Assembly: GCF_900166625.1 (NCBI RefSeq)
Contig: NZ_LT800499.1
Location: 1,468,630 to 1,532,629 of the forward strand
DNA: 64,000 nt
Source of the DNA: Halobacillus massiliensis
GTDB lineage: Bacteria > Bacillota > Bacilli > Bacillales > Halobacillaceae
Direction of reading: 5' to 3'
Below are positions 1 through 8,420 of the stretch, piece after piece (the first letter of the stretch is position 1; each line of letters begins with the position of its first letter). The notes under the pieces were generated by a model that was not told the origin of the DNA, did no database searches, and saw only the letters and a program-made list of their open reading frames with translations. Position numbers and translations under genes: made by a program.

Positions 1-711
1 CAGATCGAGTTTATAAACCTTCCCAATCAGACAATCATTCATTTTGGTTTTTGGAGCATTCCGATTACATTGTTATGGATTATCGGCGTTACAAACTCCA
101 TAAATCTTGTGGATGGACTGGACGGGCTTGCTGCAGGGATTTCTTCGATCGCACTTCTTACAATTTCCAGCATGGCGATTATGGTAGGAAATGAACTTGT
201 CATGTTAATTGGTTTTATGATGCTTGGAGGAACACTGGCTTTTCTTGCCTTTAACTTTTATCCAGCGAAAGTGTTTATGGGAGATACAGGTGCATTGTTT
301 CTTGGCTTCATGATTAGTGTACTCTCCCTCCTTGGATTTAAAAATGTTACACTGTTCTCCCTGGTTATTCCAATTCTTATTCTTGGTGTGCCGATCTCAG
401 ACACTCTTATCGCCATGTTAAGACGGACAATACAGGGAAAACCAATCATGAAAGCGGACTTTTCCCATTTGCACCATAATCTATTGAAACTCGGTTACAG
501 CCATCCGCAGACCGTAATCGTCATATATACACTAAGTGCTCTGTTTTGCTTATCTGCCGTCCTATTTTCCCAAGCCACTCTTATAAATTCTTTAGTGGTC
601 GTCATTTTATTAATATTCACTTTGGAAATTATTGTCGAAATAACAGAAGCTGCAGGAGAAAAGTACCGTCCGATATTAAATAAAATACAATCACAACAAA
701 GCAAAGAGTGA
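1..711 (+). CDS. tagO: Undecaprenyl-phosphate GlcNAc-1-phosphate transferase TagO, 5' truncated by the window edge
   Basis: The open frame runs in from base 1, so only the C-terminal 236 residues are present. TagO-type enzymes transfer GlcNAc-1-phosphate to undecaprenyl phosphate, the first step of wall teichoic acid linkage-unit synthesis, at the cytoplasmic face of the membrane. The MraY/WecA signature NLVDGLDGLAAG is at about residues 35-46 of the visible part, followed by MGDTGALFLGF and a histidine loop SHLHHNLLKLG, with several hydrophobic segments between them. The LCP ligase gene for the last step of this pathway lies a few kb downstream. A closely related WecA function cannot be excluded, but the synteny favours TagO. 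Confidence 0.93.
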   Translation, partial: QIEFINLPNQTIIHFGFWSIPITLLWIIGVTNSINLVDGLDGLAAGISSIALLTISSMAIMVGNELVMLIGFMMLGGTLAFLAFNFYPAKVFMGDTGALFLGFMISVLSLLGFKNVTLFSLVIPILILGVPISDTLIAMLRRTIQGKPIMKADFSHLHHNLLKLGYSHPQTVIVIYTLSALFCLSAVLFSQATLINSLVVVILLIFTLEIIVEITEAAGEKYRPILNKIQSQQSKE

Positions 712-750
712 AGATTTTCTTAGTCGAAATTTCTCACTCTTTGTATTATT
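702..750 (+). terminator. Terminator of tagO
   Basis: A perfect 10-bp inverted repeat (CAAAGAGTGA, 702-711, with TCACTCTTTG, 734-743) overlaps the tagO stop codon and is followed by a T-rich run. Confidence 0.8.
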
Positions 751-848
751 TTAGTAAAAATTGCTATCCCTTCTTCAAATAAAGACACAGTATGATATAA
801 TGTTTATATCTTTTTGAAAATTTTACACAAAGTGGAGGTACAACATCT

Positions 849-1604
849 ATGGAGGAGACGATCTCTCTCAAGGAAATCTTCGAAGTTTTAAAGAAGAGAT
901 TGTGGATGATTATTGCTGTCACTGCTGGGGCAGCCATTATTAGCGCAATCATTACTTTTTTTGTTTTAACACCTACATATGAAGCTTCGTCTGAATTTAT
1001 AGTCAATCAAGCAGAAAGTATGGACGAAAACTCCTATGACGTTAACAATATTCGTACAAACATAGAACTTATTAGTACATACAATGTCATTATTAAAAGT
1101 CCAGCAATTTTAAATGAAGTTATCAATACTATGGATCTGGAAATGACAGCTGAACAGCTGAGTCAAAAAATTCAAGTCTCCAGTGCGGAAGAATCACAGG
1201 TTGTTAATGTTACGGTTACCGACGAAAGCCCTGCAATGGCTGTGGGGATTGCAAACGGAACTGTTGAAACCTTTGAGCAGGAGATTTCAAACTTGATGAA
1301 TGTTGATAATGTCAGGATCTTGTCCCCGGCTGTAGAAAGTGCTGATCCTTCACCGGTAAGTCCTAAACCGCTCCTAAATATTGCAATCGCAATTGTAGTG
1401 GGATTAATGGTGGGAGTAGGTCTGGCTTTTCTCCTTGAATATCTGGATAATACGATTAAGACAGAACAGGATGTTGAGAAGACACTTGGCCTTCCGCTTA
1501 TGGGCGTTATTTCCACTGTATCTGAGGAAGACTTAGGGCCGGAAACGAAGAATAGAAATCCTTCCCGTGCTTCGAAGATAAGGGGTGAGTCTGTTGGGAC
1601 GTAA
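849..1604 (+). CDS. Wzz-type tyrosine-kinase modulator (YwqC/YveK-like)
   Basis: The 251-residue protein is a polysaccharide co-polymerase/kinase adaptor: a cytoplasmic N-terminus, a membrane segment at about residues 16-38, an extracellular Wzz domain and a second membrane segment near residues 177-197 ending in a short cytoplasmic tail. In Firmicutes such adaptors are separate proteins whose tail activates a partner kinase. The partner is the next gene, which overlaps this one by 20 bases. SD-like GTGGAGG lies upstream of the ATG. Whether the pair belongs to capsule, EPS (EpsA-like) or other sugar-polymer control (YwqC-like) cannot be decided, because no polysaccharide cluster follows. Confidence 0.85.
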   Translation: MEETISLKEIFEVLKKRLWMIIAVTAGAAIISAIITFFVLTPTYEASSEFIVNQAESMDENSYDVNNIRTNIELISTYNVIIKSPAILNEVINTMDLEMTAEQLSQKIQVSSAEESQVVNVTVTDESPAMAVGIANGTVETFEQEISNLMNVDNVRILSPAVESADPSPVSPKPLLNIAIAIVVGLMVGVGLAFLLEYLDNTIKTEQDVEKTLGLPLMGVISTVSEEDLGPETKNRNPSRASKIRGESVGT

Positions 1605-2295
1605 ATCGCGAAAAAAGAAGAAGTTCGCTTTGAAAGGCAGAAAAATTATCGCTAATGATAATCCAAAATCTCCAATCTCAGAACAATACAGAACCATTCG
1701 TGCCAACCTGCAATTTGCTTCTGTCGACAAGGAGCTTCAATCCCTCCTGATTACTTCTTCTGGACCTACAGAAGGGAAGTCTATGACGGCCGCTAATATG
1801 GCAGCAGTATTTGCACAGCAAGGCAAACGGGTTCTGTTAATTGATGCAGACTTAAGAAAACCAACCGTTCATCATACATTTCGCTTAAGCAATACACGAG
1901 GATTGAGCAATTTTCTTGTAGGAAGAGAATTACTGAAAGATATTTGTCAAGTCACGGCAGTGGATAATCTTGAGGTTTTGACGAGCGGTCCTATTCCTCC
2001 GAACCCGTCTGAGCTTCTGGGTTCAAAAACAATGGGCAAACTGCTTTTAGAAGCGCGCCAGATTTATGATATGATCATTTTAGATACACCTCCCGTTCTT
2101 GCTGTATCTGATTCACAAGTGCTAGCTAGTGAAGTAGACGGCGTGATGCTCGTTGTACGAAGCGGTCAAACCGAGTTTTCAGCAGCTGAACGTGCTAAAG
2201 AACTCCTGCAGCAATCTAAAGCAAACCTTCTAGGTGTAGTCTTAAACGATCGTGAAAAGAAAAGCAGCAACTATTATTATTATTACGGAACGTAA
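1585..2295 (+). CDS. Bacterial tyrosine (BY) kinase, YwqD/EpsB-like
   Basis: This 236-residue cytoplasmic kinase has a Walker A motif (SGPTEGKSM, about residues 54-62), a Walker A' motif (LLIDADLRKP) and a Walker B motif (IILDTPPVLAVSD), the BY-kinase set. It ends in a tyrosine cluster, NYYYYYGT, the usual autophosphorylation site. It starts with GTG inside the modulator gene; a TTG three codons later is an alternative. The overlap implies translational coupling. Known substrates of the family include UDP-sugar dehydrogenases and DNA-binding proteins. The tyrosine phosphatase gene often found beside such pairs is not present in the window. Confidence 0.88.
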   Translation: MSLLGRKSRKKKKFALKGRKIIANDNPKSPISEQYRTIRANLQFASVDKELQSLLITSSGPTEGKSMTAANMAAVFAQQGKRVLLIDADLRKPTVHHTFRLSNTRGLSNFLVGRELLKDICQVTAVDNLEVLTSGPIPPNPSELLGSKTMGKLLLEARQIYDMIILDTPPVLAVSDSQVLASEVDGVMLVVRSGQTEFSAAERAKELLQQSKANLLGVVLNDREKKSSNYYYYYGT

Positions 2296-2323
2296 AAACA
2301 GGACCTTTGTGTCCTGTTTTTTG
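2295..2323 (+). terminator. Terminator of the tyrosine-kinase operon
   Basis: AAAACAGGAC (2295-2304) pairs with GTCCTGTTTT (2311-2320), giving a strong stem with a T run directly behind the stop codon. Confidence 0.85.
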
Positions 2324-2533
2324 TTGAAAAAAATAGTTAATCCATTCTTTCCTAAGCAATATAAAACCAAAAATTCTCAGCTTGTATAAAAGGGAAAAAG
2401 AGATTATCAGTATAATAATTTCTTTACAGAAATGTTAGAATTGTTAGTAAAAAAACAGGTATTGCTTGCCAGATGTATGATAATCGATTATTCTATATTT
2501 TATATTGTAAAAATGTTGAAAGGGGTCTTATGT

Positions 2534-2740
2534 ATGTTTACACCAGACAAAAAGATAGCGCAACCTGGTAACATTGTAGAATTTGAAAGAAACGATATTA
2601 TGTTTAAAGGGAAAGTCATTCCAAGTCAGTGTCAGCGCTCAGTTATTGTAGACCTAACAATTATGGAAAATTTGGAGGAAATAGATTTCGAATATGACCG
2701 TACAGTCGTGGCCCACGAAAATTATCGAATAATTTCATAA
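2534..2740 (+). CDS. DUF2187 (YkvS-like) small protein
   Basis: This 68-residue protein starts at ATG 2534, eight bases after AAAGGGG; the longer reading frame upstream has no better start. The sequence PGNIVEFERNDIMFKGKVI, followed near the end by RTVVAHENYRII, matches the DUF2187/YkvS family as I remember it, a small beta-rich fold of unknown function common in Bacillaceae. It stands alone between two terminator-bounded units. The 240 bases upstream are AT-rich and hold no further recognisable gene. Confidence 0.75.
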   Translation: MFTPDKKIAQPGNIVEFERNDIMFKGKVIPSQCQRSVIVDLTIMENLEEIDFEYDRTVVAHENYRIIS

Positions 2741-2756
2741 TTTTCAGAATAATAAC

Positions 2757-2785
2757 TTGTTAAATTTAAAAATTATAATTATAAT
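2757..2785 (+). promoter_or_regulatory. Sigma-A promoter of the riboswitch-SinI unit
   Basis: TTGTTA (2757-2762), a 17-base spacer and TATAAT (2780-2785) form a near-consensus housekeeping promoter about 30 bases before the aptamer. Confidence 0.75.
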
Positions 2786-2815
2786 GAGGGTTAATAATAC
2801 AACTTCTCCTTGAAT

Positions 2816-2906
2816 AAAGGCAAACTTATTGAAAAATAAGGACGCAAAGCTACGGGTCTAAGGCCAGTTTTTTCTGGCTAGAGATTTTGACCGCCGGGTC
2901 GCCTAG
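2816..2906 (+). ncRNA. Cyclic-di-GMP-I (GEMM-I) riboswitch aptamer
   Basis: The conserved GEMM-I core is readable in order: GGCAAAC (2819-2825), a 6-bp stem CTTATT/AATAAG closed by a GAAA tetraloop (2825-2840), the near-invariant GGACGCAAAGC (2840-2850), the tetraloop-receptor-like GGGTCTAAGG, a second hairpin CCAG-T6-CTGG (2864-2877), and the closing GCCGGGTCGCC (2893-2903), whose last GCC can pair with the initial GGC. There is no intrinsic terminator between the aptamer and the start codon at 2930, and the Shine-Dalgarno lies only about 12 bases past the aptamer, so control of translation is more likely than attenuation. It is preceded by a sigma-A promoter and followed by a SinI-like gene. 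Confidence 0.9.
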
Positions 2907-2929
2907 GTGAATGGTGGAGGGATCATTCA

Positions 2930-3070
2930 TTGAAAAAGGCTAAGGAAACGAAGTTGGATGTGGAATGGGTCAGTCTCTTGAAAGAAGCCAAAGAAATGGG
3001 GCTTTCACCTGTGGAAGTGCGTAACTATTTAGCCCTTAGTAAAAAAATTATATTAAAGGAAAGAGTTTAA
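2930..3070 (+). CDS. SinI-like anti-repressor, 46 residues
   Basis: A short TTG-started frame (2930-3070) is preceded by GGAGG at 2916-2920. The product contains LDVEWVSLLKEAKEMGLSP and then EVRNYLALSKK, which aligns without gaps with the SinI dimerisation helix-turn-helix as I remember B. subtilis SinI (LDQEWVELMVEAKE, then SPEEIRKYLLLNKK). SinI proteins form heterodimers with SinR-type repressors and so relieve repression of matrix genes. The C-terminal tail is shorter than in B. subtilis SinI, and no SinR gene lies in the window. The Shine-Dalgarno sits in the loop of a perfect 6-bp hairpin (TGAATG 2908-2913 with CATTCA 2924-2929) directly before the start codon. Confidence 0.82.
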   Translation: MKKAKETKLDVEWVSLLKEAKEMGLSPVEVRNYLALSKKIILKERV

Positions 3071-3100
3071 AGCCTCTCAGCAGTTGGGAGGCTTTTTTTG
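3070..3100 (+). terminator. Terminator of the sinI-like gene
   Basis: AGCCTC and GAGGCT arms around an 11-base loop, followed by a run of seven T, immediately after the stop codon. Confidence 0.85.
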
Positions 3101-3197
3101 TATGACTCAATCATCTACAATTTCTAAACTAAAATGGGAAAGGCTGCTAATTTTTATAGTAAAATAGAAGTAGTTTAAAAGAGGATGTGAGAGAAAA

Positions 3198-4403
3198 GTG
3201 GGAGGGAATAAGCAGAAAACAAAGCTGCCTGCTGATTTTGCGAACAGTAAAGACTGGCATGAAGCGAGTCAATATTACGATCAGTATATGGAGACAAGAA
3301 AAGTACATAAAAAGCGGAACTGGAAAAGAATCGTTATTTATATCATAACTCTTTCATTTATACTTTGTTTTTCTTTATCCGGCTGGTTTTACTTGGAAAG
3401 GGTTTCATCTGCGGAGTATACAGCACAGAAATTTGAAAAAGCAATTAAGGAACAAGATGTGTCCAAACTTTCAGAACTTCTTGTATTTCCTCACGATTCT
3501 CAATCTTTTAATGCTTCACAAGCTAATCATATGATTGACTATTATAAAAAGCATTCTGGAGAATTTGTTTCAACTGTGGGCTACTTAAGAAGCTCTTCTG
3601 GTATAAAAGAGGAAAGAAACCCTGACTATTTTATTCACATGAATAAATCAGGAAAGAAATGGGGCATATTTGATGACTATTCAATAGAACTTGATGCATC
3701 ACGGATAACTGTTCAGTCAGCAGCAAAAGGGGTTTTTCTTTATTTGAACGATGAACATATTGGAAAACTGGAAACAAACGGTGTGTTTGCCATAGAAGGA
3801 ATAACTCCTGGAGAGCATGTCTTAAAGGGAGTAGTAAATAGTGGAGAGAAAAAGTATGAAGAGATTATCTCCTTAAATACATACCAAAACTTCGACGAAC
3901 CCTTATCTTTGAAGTTCGAGGAACTGTCTATAGTAAACAGAAAGAAGTTTTTAGAGGAGGACCTTGAAGAAGAAATAACTGAGGCTGTACATACACATAG
4001 TAAAGAATATATTCTTGCTCTGGAATCTAAAGATATTGGGGAATTCAACATTATGAAAAATGAATCTTATTTAGAAAGAGCAGAAAAATCCATAGTGGAA
4101 ATGAAGGAATTAGGGCAAAGTTATGAGGGAGAGATTAAAGAAATTGGCTTTGATTTAGGCAGCCTTGATTTTAGCTATGATAATAAGAGGGATATATACC
4201 AATCGAATATTACCGTATCTCTTACCTTTAATTCTGGGTATTATTTAGATGGTGACAGCCCGGACCATGCACTAAGAGCAAAAAATACGTATTATTGGGA
4301 TTACGAATTCACATATGATGAAAACGATCAGCATTGGTATATCACCAGCGGGACACCGCTGACGGATTATCAGACAGACAATATGGATGTAATTAAATTT
4401 TGA
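3198..4403 (+). CDS. TcaA-like membrane-anchored protein
   Basis: This 401-residue protein has a charged cytoplasmic N-terminus, one membrane segment at about residues 47-67 and a large extracellular part. The order of an alpha/beta domain, a small beta domain (about 175-235) and a C-terminal NTF2-like domain (about 255-400) resembles the TcaA/YvbJ family, whose S. aureus member affects glycopeptide susceptibility and wall teichoic acid. The zinc-ribbon found at the N-terminus of many TcaA proteins is absent here. It starts at GTG 3198 with only a weak Shine-Dalgarno. Assignment is from architecture, not from a diagnostic motif. Confidence 0.55.
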   Translation: MGGNKQKTKLPADFANSKDWHEASQYYDQYMETRKVHKKRNWKRIVIYIITLSFILCFSLSGWFYLERVSSAEYTAQKFEKAIKEQDVSKLSELLVFPHDSQSFNASQANHMIDYYKKHSGEFVSTVGYLRSSSGIKEERNPDYFIHMNKSGKKWGIFDDYSIELDASRITVQSAAKGVFLYLNDEHIGKLETNGVFAIEGITPGEHVLKGVVNSGEKKYEEIISLNTYQNFDEPLSLKFEELSIVNRKKFLEEDLEEEITEAVHTHSKEYILALESKDIGEFNIMKNESYLERAEKSIVEMKELGQSYEGEIKEIGFDLGSLDFSYDNKRDIYQSNITVSLTFNSGYYLDGDSPDHALRAKNTYYWDYEFTYDENDQHWYITSGTPLTDYQTDNMDVIKF

Positions 4404-4405
4404 TA

Positions 4406-4440
4406 GAAAAGCCCCGCTTGTGAGTAGCGGGGCTTTTCAT
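4406..4440 (+). terminator. Terminator after the TcaA-like gene
   Basis: GAAAAGCCCCGC (4406-4417) pairs with GCGGGGCTTTTC (4427-4438). The A/T-flanked stem could work in both directions. Confidence 0.85.
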
Positions 4441-4509
4441 TCGACATTAGCAGCCTTATTTCCCGGGGAATAAAAAATTGGATATTAATAGTCTTCAGAG
4501 TACGAGGAG

Positions 4510-5592
4510 TTATTGATAAAGTTCCTGTCTAGTTTCTTGACTAGGCTTATGACCCCTATCATAATTAGAGTTTTCACCTGCTTCATAACTATTCTCTTGA
4601 TTTTCATCCTCACCAGCGTAAGAACTGTCAGTGGCCTTGTCAGGGAGGTCTAAGTGAGCCTGTAGAGATCCTTGAATATTCATCAAACTGGTATCTTGAA
4701 TTTGGTAATACCATACTCCATTAATATAAACACCTTCACCTTCAAGCTGCATTTCTTCAAAATTCAGCCCTTGGTTGGAGAGGACATAATCTGCATAGCT
4801 CATCATTTCATTAAAAGTAAGGTTTGTTTTCATATTATCGCCTATAGACTCAATTACTTTTCCGTAATTCACAATCGATTCAGCGCTTGCAGCTTTATTA
4901 ACGATAGCTTCAATCATTTCCATCTGGCGTTGACCGCGTGCTAAGTCACTGTCATACTGACGGGAGCGCACTAAAGCCAGTGCTTCCTCTCCTGTCACAG
5001 TTTGATAGCCTTTATCAAGGGCGATGGAGTCCTGCTTATCCTTACTATTTTGTTCAGTTAAATCAAAAGGAACGTCAAATTTCACTCCATTTAAAGAGTC
5101 AATTACATCGACAAAAGAGTTAAAATTCAGGCGGACGTAATAATCGACAGGCACTTCAAGTAAATTTTCGACTGTTTCAATTGTGGCTTCTGTCCCGCCG
5201 AAAGCGTGGGCGTGGGTAATTTTGTCATTGTATCCTACTTCCGGTATATAAGTGTAGGAATCACGTGGAATGCTGACTAGTTTGACTGATTTATCATTAT
5301 TATTAAAAGTGGCCAGCACGAGGGCATCTGAACGTGTGGCCGAATAACTGTCACTTCGCTTTTCACTGTCATCTACTCCAATAAATAAAACGGAAGTCGA
5401 GTCTTCAATCGGTGTAACTTTGTATGCACGTTTTTCTGATTTACCTCCGCGATCTAATTCTTCAAGAGAATTGTTCGCTGTATTTCTTGCTTTTTCGGTC
5501 AAAAAAGCTGCATACCCTGCCGTTGCTCCGATGGTCACCAGGACAACGAGTAATATACTCCCCAAAATTATTTTAACTTTTTTCCTTTTCAT
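4510..5592 (-). CDS. tagV: LytR-CpsA-Psr (LCP) ligase, TagV-like
   Basis: LCP enzymes transfer undecaprenyl-linked teichoic acids onto peptidoglycan outside the membrane. This 360-residue protein has a basic N-terminus (MKRKKVK), one membrane segment at about residues 7-30 and the LCP domain at about 65-215, with the motifs SDALVLATFN, VSIPRDSYTYIP, DKITHAHAFGG and LVRSRQYDSDLARGQRQ; these carry the arginines and aspartates that bind the pyrophosphate lipid. The C-terminal 50 residues are an acidic, low-complexity tail. B. subtilis has tagV (yvhJ) next to yvyE and tagO, as here, which is why I choose TagV over TagU or TagT. Confidence 0.85.
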   Translation of the reverse strand: MKRKKVKIILGSILLVVLVTIGATAGYAAFLTEKARNTANNSLEELDRGGKSEKRAYKVTPIEDSTSVLFIGVDDSEKRSDSYSATRSDALVLATFNNNDKSVKLVSIPRDSYTYIPEVGYNDKITHAHAFGGTEATIETVENLLEVPVDYYVRLNFNSFVDVIDSLNGVKFDVPFDLTEQNSKDKQDSIALDKGYQTVTGEEALALVRSRQYDSDLARGQRQMEMIEAIVNKAASAESIVNYGKVIESIGDNMKTNLTFNEMMSYADYVLSNQGLNFEEMQLEGEGVYINGVWYYQIQDTSLMNIQGSLQAHLDLPDKATDSSYAGEDENQENSYEAGENSNYDRGHKPSQETRQELYQ

Positions 5593-5642
5593 CCAATTGC
5601 GCTCCCTTATTAAGTTGTTAACCAGTTTTTCTCTTTAATTTT

Positions 5643-6278
5643 CTATTTGACAGGGTGTTCGTGGTAACTGTATTCTCCCCATTCAAACACTGTCTGACCA
5701 CTTGTCAGGTCTGTTATCCATTGGTCAAACTCTTCCTGTTTCTTTTTCTCAACATATACTTCTATTTCCACATTTTCTAAGTAAGTAATCTTTTTTATCG
5801 GGTATTCTGAGTTCCTGATTTCATTTTCCAGCTTACCGAGAAGCGTATAGTCCGCTGTTATTTTAACTATTCTCATTAATTCCCGACGAACGATTCCAGT
5901 TATAAGGATTGCTTCTGAAGCTGTCTTAGAGTAGGCGCGGATAAGACCGCCTGCGCCAAGCTTAATGCCCCCAAAATAACGGGTCACTACAATCGCTGTG
6001 TCTTTCAGCTGCATTTTTTTAAGGACTTCAAGCATGGGTACTCCAGCTGTACCGCTTGGTTCCCCGTCATCGTTGGCTTTCTGAATTAAATCATGCTCGC
6101 CAATCATATATGCAGAGCAGTTATGATTCGCATCATTATGTTTTTTCTTTATGGATTGAATAAAGTCCTGAGCTTCTTCTTCTGACTCACAACGTTTGAC
6201 ATAGCCGATAAATCGGGATTTCTGTATATTGATTTCATGTGAACCTTCTAATTGAACGGTTTGATAATTTTCAAGCAC
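5643..6278 (-). CDS. yvyE: YigZ/IMPACT family protein YvyE
   Basis: The 211-residue protein shows the IMPACT N-terminal domain (about residues 15-125) with the signature DANHNCSAYMIG, then DDGEPSGTAGVPMLEVL and TRYFGGIKLGAGGLIRAYS, followed by a C-terminal DUF1949-type ferredoxin-like domain. Its bacterial role is unsettled; eukaryotic IMPACT acts in translational control through GCN1. It lies upstream of and co-directional with the LCP gene on the minus strand and is divergent from degS, as in B. subtilis. Confidence 0.88.
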   Translation of the reverse strand: MLENYQTVQLEGSHEINIQKSRFIGYVKRCESEEEAQDFIQSIKKKHNDANHNCSAYMIGEHDLIQKANDDGEPSGTAGVPMLEVLKKMQLKDTAIVVTRYFGGIKLGAGGLIRAYSKTASEAILITGIVRRELMRIVKITADYTLLGKLENEIRNSEYPIKKITYLENVEIEVYVEKKKQEEFDQWITDLTSGQTVFEWGEYSYHEHPVK

Positions 6279-6437
6279 GAATGGTAACCTCCTAAATTTT
6301 TATTATATAATGATTTAAAGAGAGTGAGCAATAATTTGTTGAATGTTGGTTAAATATATTCTATCACGACAAATACCCCCACAAATGGACTTAGGTATTA
6401 CGAATGAGTATCGTGAATATTGATGGAGGGACTTGCG

Positions 6438-7577
6438 ATGAACGATTTTAAATCTGGGGATAAAGCACTTGACTATATTATTAAAGACATGGTATCCACT
6501 GTCGCGAACAGTAAGGATGAAATTTTCCAGATTGGCGAGGATTCCCGAAAGGAATTCGATAATCTGAGTAAAGAACTGGAGCTTATTAAAAAGCAAGTCG
6601 CTAATTTAATCGAACAAGGCGACGACCTTGAGGAAAAAGTCCGCTTGTCAAGAGCTCGATTATCTGATGTAAGCAAGCAATTCCGGAAGTATTCAGAAGC
6701 AGAAATTAGAAAAGTTTACGAGCAGACACACGGACTGCAGATGGATTTGTCCATCAAACGAGAAAAAGAAAAGCAGCTCCGGGAACGAAGGGATGAACTA
6801 GAACTTCGTTTGAAAAATATTGATGAGACGGTAGGGCGTGCAGAAGCCCTTTCTGGTAAAATTTCCGTTGTATTGAATTATTTGACGGAAGACTTTAAAA
6901 AGGTAACGGAAACCTTGGAATCAGCAAAAGAAAAGCAGGAATTTGGACTCCAAATCATTGAAGCCCAGGAAGAAGAAAGAAGACGATTATCCAGGGAGAT
7001 TCATGATGGGCCTGCACAGGCGCTGGCTAATGTTATGCTGAGATCTGATCTAGTCGAACGGACGTTTAAGGAGCGGGGGATCGATGAAGCCCTTGAAGAA
7101 ATACGAAATGTACGCAAGCTTGTAAGGGCGGCTCTTCACGACGTTCGTCGGATTATTTATGATCTGCGTCCAATGGCTCTGGACGACCTCGGCCTTATTC
7201 CGACTCTTAAAAAATATTTAACTAATGTCGAAGAATATAGCAATGTGCAGATTCGCTTTCTATCTTTAGGAAGTGAGGAGAGAATCGACAGTAAATATGA
7301 GGTTGCCATTTTCCGCCTGATTCAGGAAGCTGTCCAAAATGCTGTAAAACATGCTGAAGCCACGGGAATTGATGTAAAGATAGAGCTTAAATCACATATG
7401 GCCGCTATCATTATTAAAGACGACGGTAAAGGCTTTGACCCATGGAAAAAGAGAGAGAAATCCTTTGGGCTAGTAGGAATGCGGGAACGTGTAGATATGG
7501 TTAATGGGGAACTACATATCAACTCCAAGCCTGGCGAGGGGACCATTGTCACGATACATTTACCATTAAAGCAATAA
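6438..7577 (+). CDS. degS: Sensor histidine kinase DegS
   Basis: DegS is a cytoplasmic kinase that phosphorylates DegU, controlling exoenzymes, competence, motility and biofilm. The start at ATG 6438, seven bases after GGAGGG, gives 379 residues, close to the family norm; an ATG 18 bases earlier has no Shine-Dalgarno. There is no membrane segment. An N-terminal coiled-coil sensor (about 15-170) precedes the HisKA_3 box RRLSREIHDGPAQAL, whose histidine is the phosphorylation site, and the HATPase_c domain with EAVQNAVKHA and KDDGKGFD. It forms an operon-like pair with degU, though 156 bases separate them. Confidence 0.96.
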   Translation: MNDFKSGDKALDYIIKDMVSTVANSKDEIFQIGEDSRKEFDNLSKELELIKKQVANLIEQGDDLEEKVRLSRARLSDVSKQFRKYSEAEIRKVYEQTHGLQMDLSIKREKEKQLRERRDELELRLKNIDETVGRAEALSGKISVVLNYLTEDFKKVTETLESAKEKQEFGLQIIEAQEEERRRLSREIHDGPAQALANVMLRSDLVERTFKERGIDEALEEIRNVRKLVRAALHDVRRIIYDLRPMALDDLGLIPTLKKYLTNVEEYSNVQIRFLSLGSEERIDSKYEVAIFRLIQEAVQNAVKHAEATGIDVKIELKSHMAAIIIKDDGKGFDPWKKREKSFGLVGMRERVDMVNGELHINSKPGEGTIVTIHLPLKQ

Positions 7578-7733
7578 TTTAACGAAAAACTATGTAAAAA
7601 GGCATGTATCGTTTATAATAGGAATTAGGATTAGGGTCGATCTACTAAAAGAAAAGAGATATAGAACAGAAAGACCCATTCGAATATAAAAATACATCAT
7701 TCGGGTGGTCAAAATTTAGGAGGTAGACTCAAA

Positions 7734-8408
7734 ATGACCAGAATCGTACTAATTGATGATCATAAACTTTTTCGAGAAGGCGTGAAACGTATCCTTGATT
7801 TTGAAGCCAGCTTTGAAGTCGTTGCAGAGGGAGATGACGGTTCTCAAGCCTTAGATTTAATTGATAAACACAATCCAGATATCGTATTAATGGATATCAA
7901 CATGCCCAGCATGAATGGAGTAGAAGCGACAGCTGAACTTACCAAACGCTATCCCAGCCTAAAAATTATTATTCTCTCCATACATGATGATGAAAATTAT
8001 GTTACACATGCGCTGAAAACCGGTGCCCAGGGGTATCTATTAAAAGAAATGGATTCTGATGCATTGATTGAAGCGATTAAAGTCGTAAGCAATGGCGGCT
8101 CTTACCTTCACCCGAAGGTAACACATAACTTGGTCGCTGAGTATCGTCGTTTATCTGATACTGCGTCTAATGAAGCCTTTCGCACGATTGAATACCGCAA
8201 GCCTCTTCACCTGTTAACTCGCCGGGAATGTGAAGTTCTACAGCTATTAGCGGACGGACAAAGCAACCGCGGAGTAGCTGAAGCTTTGTTTATCAGTGAA
8301 AAAACAGTTAAAAACCACGTAAGTAATATTCTTCAGAAAATGAACGTAAACGACCGTACACAGGCAGTAGTTACAGCTATTAAAAACGGCTGGGTAGAAG
8401 TTATTTAA
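7734..8408 (+). CDS. degU: Response regulator DegU
   Basis: This 224-residue NarL/LuxR-type regulator is the partner of DegS. The receiver domain (1-120) shows IDDHK, the phospho-acceptor in [11 protein letters not shown] (Asp near residue 56) and the [12 protein letters not shown] segment; the LuxR helix-turn-helix (about 158-222) shows [18 protein letters not shown] and [14 protein letters not shown]. It has the Shine-Dalgarno AGGAGG nine bases before the ATG. TTTATAAT at 7612-7619 in the degS-degU gap could be the -10 of a separate degU promoter, as is known in B. subtilis, but no good -35 was found. Confidence 0.96.
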   Translation: MTRIVLIDDHKLFREGVKRILDFEASFEVVAEGDDGSQALDLIDKHNPDIVLMDINMPSMNGVEATAELTKRYPSLKIIILSIHDDENYVTHALKTGAQGYLLKEMDSDALIEAIKVVSNGGSYLHPKVTHNLVAEYRRLSDTASNEAFRTIEYRKPLHLLTRRECEVLQLLADGQSNRGVAEALFISEKTVKNHVSNILQKMNVNDRTQAVVTAIKNGWVEVI

Positions 8409-8420
8409 TGTTTTCATAGA

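Noticed and set aside
7578-7733. A small gene between degS and degU
   Set aside because: No frame with a start and Shine-Dalgarno is found; the gap probably carries only leader or promoter sequence.
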